From positions 1-18,677 of the forward strand of contig JACIWP010000021.1 of the NCBI GenBank assembly GCA_014360855.1: a stretch of 18,677 bases of DNA, written 5' to 3'. This DNA is from Anaerolineae bacterium. Lineage in GTDB: Bacteria; Chloroflexota; Anaerolineae; JACIWP01. The number at the start of each line of letters is the position of its first letter. Position 1 is the first letter of the stretch. A program made the position numbers and the translations under genes. This document shows, one piece after another, positions 14,813 to 18,677 of the stretch. Below the pieces are notes generated by a model. It was not told the DNA's origin, searched no databases, and saw only the letters and a program-made list of their open reading frames with translations.

Positions 14813-14832
14813 GTCGCGTGCCAGGGGACAGC

Positions 14833-14844
14833 CGCCTGCAGGCG
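14833..14844. repeat. 12-bp perfect palindrome upstream of ftsH
   Basis: CGCCTGCAGGCG, flanked at slightly greater distance by AGGGG (14823-14827) and CCCCT (14845-14849), which could extend the pairing around a bulge. It lies just upstream of the ftsH -35 box and between the two divergent promoters. It may be an operator or chance dyad in GC-rich sequence. Confidence 0.35.
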
Positions 14845-14862
14845 CCCCTTGCGGCGCTAGTT

Positions 14863-14890
14863 TTGACGCGCCCCCTGGTTGTGTTATAAT
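14863..14890 (+). promoter_or_regulatory. Promoter of ftsH
   Basis: TTGACG (14863-14868), a 16-bp spacer and a perfect TATAAT (14885-14890) with an extended -10 TG at 14882-14883. Predicted start near 14897, leaving a leader of about 57 nt. No CIRCE (HrcA) element is present. Confidence 0.8.
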
Positions 14891-14953
14891 TGCAGTAGTT
14901 CACAACACTTTTGTGCAGGATTGAGATTGTAAAGGACGGTATATAGGCATCCC

Positions 14954-16750
<1,797 letters not shown>

Positions 16751-16764
16751 CGCCCTGGAGCTAG

Positions 16765-16795
16765 ACACGGGCAGGGGAAGCCACCCTGCCCGTGT
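16765..16795 (+). terminator. Terminator-like hairpin after ftsH
   Basis: A perfect 12-bp inverted repeat (ACACGGGCAGGG at 16765-16776, CCCTGCCCGTGT at 16784-16795) has a 7-nt loop and lies 14 bases after the ftsH stop. No T-run follows (GTAATGTCT), so it may be a weak terminator or an mRNA 3'-end stabiliser allowing read-through into the next gene. Confidence 0.6.
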
Positions 16796-16832
16796 GTAAT
16801 GTCTGGGGGACCGCTTTCCGGGAGGAAAAGGG

Positions 16833-17423
16833 GTGATCCTGGTCCTTGCTCTGTTCCTGGCATTATTGATCGCTGTGCTGACCGGCGGGAAACTGCGCCG
16901 GCTGGCCAACCTTCCCCTGCACGCCCCTTGGCTGGCCCTGCTGGGCTTCGGCCTGCAGATATACATCATCTATGAGCCGGAGACCACGGCGCGCGGCTGG
17001 CTCAGCCTGCATACCATCGCCCTGGTGCTCTCCTATCTGCTCCTGCTGGCCTTCGTGTGGATGAACCGCCGGCTGCCCGGCATGCCCATCATCGCCCTGG
17101 GCCTGCTGATGAACCTGACCGTCATGCTGGCCAATGGCGGCTATATGCCGATCACACCGGAGGCGGTACAGCGCGTCGGGCACGAGTATGAACTGCAGAG
17201 CACCGAACCCGGCGCGCGCCTGAAGTACACCAAGGATATCCTCCTGCCGCGCGAGCAGACGCGGCTCTGGTTCCTGTCGGACGTGTTCGTCCTGCCGCCG
17301 CCCTTCCCCATCCCCACCGTCTTCAGCCCGGGGGATGCGGTGCTGGCGCTGGGAGTATGGGTCCTGGTGCTGGCGACCTGCCATTCTGCCCGATGGGACA
17401 ACCCGCCGGCGCAAGCGGCATGA
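16833..17423 (+). CDS. DUF5317-type membrane protein
   Basis: 196-aa integral membrane protein of unknown function. Hydrophobic segments lie at about 1-17, 31-48, 58-77, 83-101 and 167-184. A conserved polar stretch (about 102-165) contains ANGGYMPITPEA and then FLSDVF(V)LPPPFPIP and FSPGD motifs. These match my recollection of the DUF5317 family, found mainly in Chloroflexota, Actinobacteria and Firmicutes. Translation starts at GTG 16833, supported by GGAGG at 16821-16825, seven bases upstream. The gene sits between ftsH and truD with gaps of 82 and 96 bp. No catalytic residues can be proposed. The family name is from motif memory, not a profile search. Confidence 0.75.
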   Translation: MILVLALFLALLIAVLTGGKLRRLANLPLHAPWLALLGFGLQIYIIYEPETTARGWLSLHTIALVLSYLLLLAFVWMNRRLPGMPIIALGLLMNLTVMLANGGYMPITPEAVQRVGHEYELQSTEPGARLKYTKDILLPREQTRLWFLSDVFVLPPPFPIPTVFSPGDAVLALGVWVLVLATCHSARWDNPPAQAA

Positions 17424-17519
17424 CCCGGCGACCCAACGGCACCGCGCCCCTGTACCGGGGTTCAGCGGCGGCTTTCGGCTCTCACCGGAGCACCAATCCC
17501 ATCCTGGGGGTGACGCGGC

Positions 17520-18677
17520 ATGGCGAGCGAGACGCCGGTCTCCACGCTGTGGCTGACCCGGCATCTGCCCGGAACGGGCGGCCGCATCAAAGTGGAATAC
17601 GAGGATTTCCAGGTGACGGAGATCCCCCTGTACGCGCCCTGCGGGCAGGGGGAGCATACCTTTTTCGAGATCGAGAAGCGCGGCCTGCCGACTATGCGGG
17701 CAGTGGAGGAAATCGCGCGGGCACTGCGAGTGCGGCCGTTCCAGATCGGATACGCCGGCCTGAAGGACGCCCATGCGGTGGCGCGACAGGTGCTGTCGGT
17801 GGAGCATGTGCCGCCGGAGCGCGTGCTGGCGCTGGAACTGCCGAGCATCCGCATATTGTGGGCCAAACGGCATACCAACAAGCTCAAGCAGGGACACCTG
17901 GCCGGCAACCGCTTCGTCATCCGCATCCGGGACGTGCCGCCGGATGCCCTGGAGCGGGCGCGGCCCATCCTGGAAACGCTCCAGCGCCGCGGAGTGCCCA
18001 ATCATTTCGGCGAACAGCGCTTCGGCCGGCGCCGGGACACCCATCTCCTGGGCCGCGCCATCCTGCGGGGGGATGCCGAGGCGTTTCTGCAGGAATTCCT
18101 GGGCCGGCCTCAGCCGGACGAACTGCCGGCCGTGCTGGAAGCGCGCCGGCTGTATGACGCCGGCCAGCTTCAGGCCGCCCTGCGCGCCTGGCCGCCCCAG
18201 TTCCACGAGGAGCGCCGCGCCCTGGAAGTGCTCCTGCGGTCGCCGGCGGCGGAAGCGCCGGCGCGCGCCCTGTACTCGATCTCCAAGCGCCTGCGCCGCT
18301 TCTTCGTCTCCGCCTACCAGTCCTATCTGTTCAACCGCGTCATGGCAGAGCGTCTGGAGACCCTGGACGTCCTGTTCGCCGGCGATGTGGCCTATAAGCA
18401 CGACAGCGGCGGCGCGTTTCTGGTGGAGGACCCGACGCTCGAACAGCCGCGCGCCGACCGCTTTGAGATCAGCCCCTCCGGGCCCCTGTACGGCTACCGC
18501 ATGCTGATGGCGGAGGGCCGGCAGGGGGAGTTGGAGCGCCGGGTGCTGGCCGAAGAGGGCCTGACGCTGGAGGACTTCAAGCGCGCCGAAGGACTGCGGC
18601 TGAAGGGCGGCCGGCGGCCCCTGCGTTTCCCCATCATGGACGTGGATGTATGGTATGATGACGGCCTGGTGCTGGCG
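17520..18677 (+). CDS. truD: tRNA pseudouridine(13) synthase TruD, truncated by the window end
   Basis: An open frame of 386 codons that runs off the window. It encodes TruD, which isomerises U13 of tRNA (classically tRNA-Glu) to pseudouridine. The N-terminal DFQVTEIP motif (29-36) is followed by the catalytic signature YAGLKDAHAVARQ with D83, KRHTNKLKQGHLAGNRF (116-132) and PNHFGEQRFG (160-169), which opens the TRUD insertion domain. Near the end, GLRLKGGRRPLRFP (368-381) is the conserved C-terminal block, so only a short tail should be missing. An in-frame TGA at 17511 shows that ATG 17520 is the first possible ATG; a GGGGGTGA purine run precedes it. Confidence 0.93.
   Translation, partial: MASETPVSTLWLTRHLPGTGGRIKVEYEDFQVTEIPLYAPCGQGEHTFFEIEKRGLPTMRAVEEIARALRVRPFQIGYAGLKDAHAVARQVLSVEHVPPERVLALELPSIRILWAKRHTNKLKQGHLAGNRFVIRIRDVPPDALERARPILETLQRRGVPNHFGEQRFGRRRDTHLLGRAILRGDAEAFLQEFLGRPQPDELPAVLEARRLYDAGQLQAALRAWPPQFHEERRALEVLLRSPAAEAPARALYSISKRLRRFFVSAYQSYLFNRVMAERLETLDVLFAGDVAYKHDSGGAFLVEDPTLEQPRADRFEISPSGPLYGYRMLMAEGRQGELERRVLAEEGLTLEDFKRAEGLRLKGGRRPLRFPIMDVDVWYDDGLVLA

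Noticed and set aside
14742..14953. CIRCE (HrcA) or other heat-shock operator at ftsH
   Set aside because: No TTAGCACTC/GAGTGCTAA dyad is present. The palindromes seen there do not match known heat-shock operators.
17424..17519. Possible riboswitch or structured leader before truD
   Set aside because: The 96-bp spacer is GC-rich with several short dyads, but I could not fit a known riboswitch core or a terminator/antiterminator pair.
16863..18401. A 512-codon minus-strand frame opposite the DUF5317 and truD genes
   Set aside because: It spans two genes and their spacer, is Gln/His/Arg-rich and matches no family; it is a composition artefact.

Overview
This 18.7-kb, GC-rich window carries densely packed bacterial genes on both strands, with no CRISPR array, insertion sequence or prophage that I can see. 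It most probably comes from the Chloroflexota (an Anaerolineae/Caldilineae-type or thermophilic relative). That rests on the style of the proteins: a class A penicillin-binding protein with a long Ig-like C-terminal extension, a DUF5317 membrane protein, a ferredoxin-fused 2-oxoacid:ferredoxin oxidoreductase, tandem-GAF proteins without an output domain, and SD-led genes with sigma70-like promoters. There is no rRNA to confirm it, so the phylum is an inference.

Layout. (1) 10-2800 (+): three translationally coupled genes encode a 2-oxoacid (probably 2-oxoglutarate) ferredoxin oxidoreductase. The 2x[4Fe-4S] ferredoxin subunit is fused to the N-terminus of alpha; beta and gamma follow. (2) 2834-2887: a hairpin terminator that overlaps a near-consensus promoter driving the next block. 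(3) 2909-6641 (+): tandem-GAF sensor, TSUP (TauE/SafE) exporter, DUF1634 membrane protein, MBL-fold hydrolase and a secreted protein of unknown function, tightly spaced as one operon. (4) 6638-7717 (-): trpS, whose stop codon overlaps the stop codon of the secreted-protein gene. (5) 7890-7963 (+): tRNA-Gln(CUG) with its own promoter, followed by a bidirectional terminator. (6) 14741-8014 (-): eight colinear genes: class A PBP, zinc-ribbon protein, surE, nitroreductase, QueG-like iron-sulfur protein, two tandem glutaredoxin-like proteins and a zincin-type metallopeptidase. (7) 14742-14953: divergent regulatory region with promoters for the PBP and ftsH. (8) 14954-18677 (+): ftsH, a terminator-like hairpin, a DUF5317 membrane protein, and truD, which runs off the window end.

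Themes. Low-potential iron-sulfur, flavin and thiol redox chemistry recurs (KOR, QueG-like protein, nitroreductase, glutaredoxins). Envelope functions also recur (PBP, FtsH, DUF5317, secreted protein, TSUP exporter). Most genes are housekeeping. I see no clearly new defence or mobile system. The points most worth a second look are the promoter nested in a terminator, the TSUP/DUF1634/MBL/GAF cassette, the compact QueG-like protein coupled to a nitroreductase, the diverged glutaredoxin pair, the degenerate LytM-like secreted protein, and the very high density of the palindrome GCCGGC.
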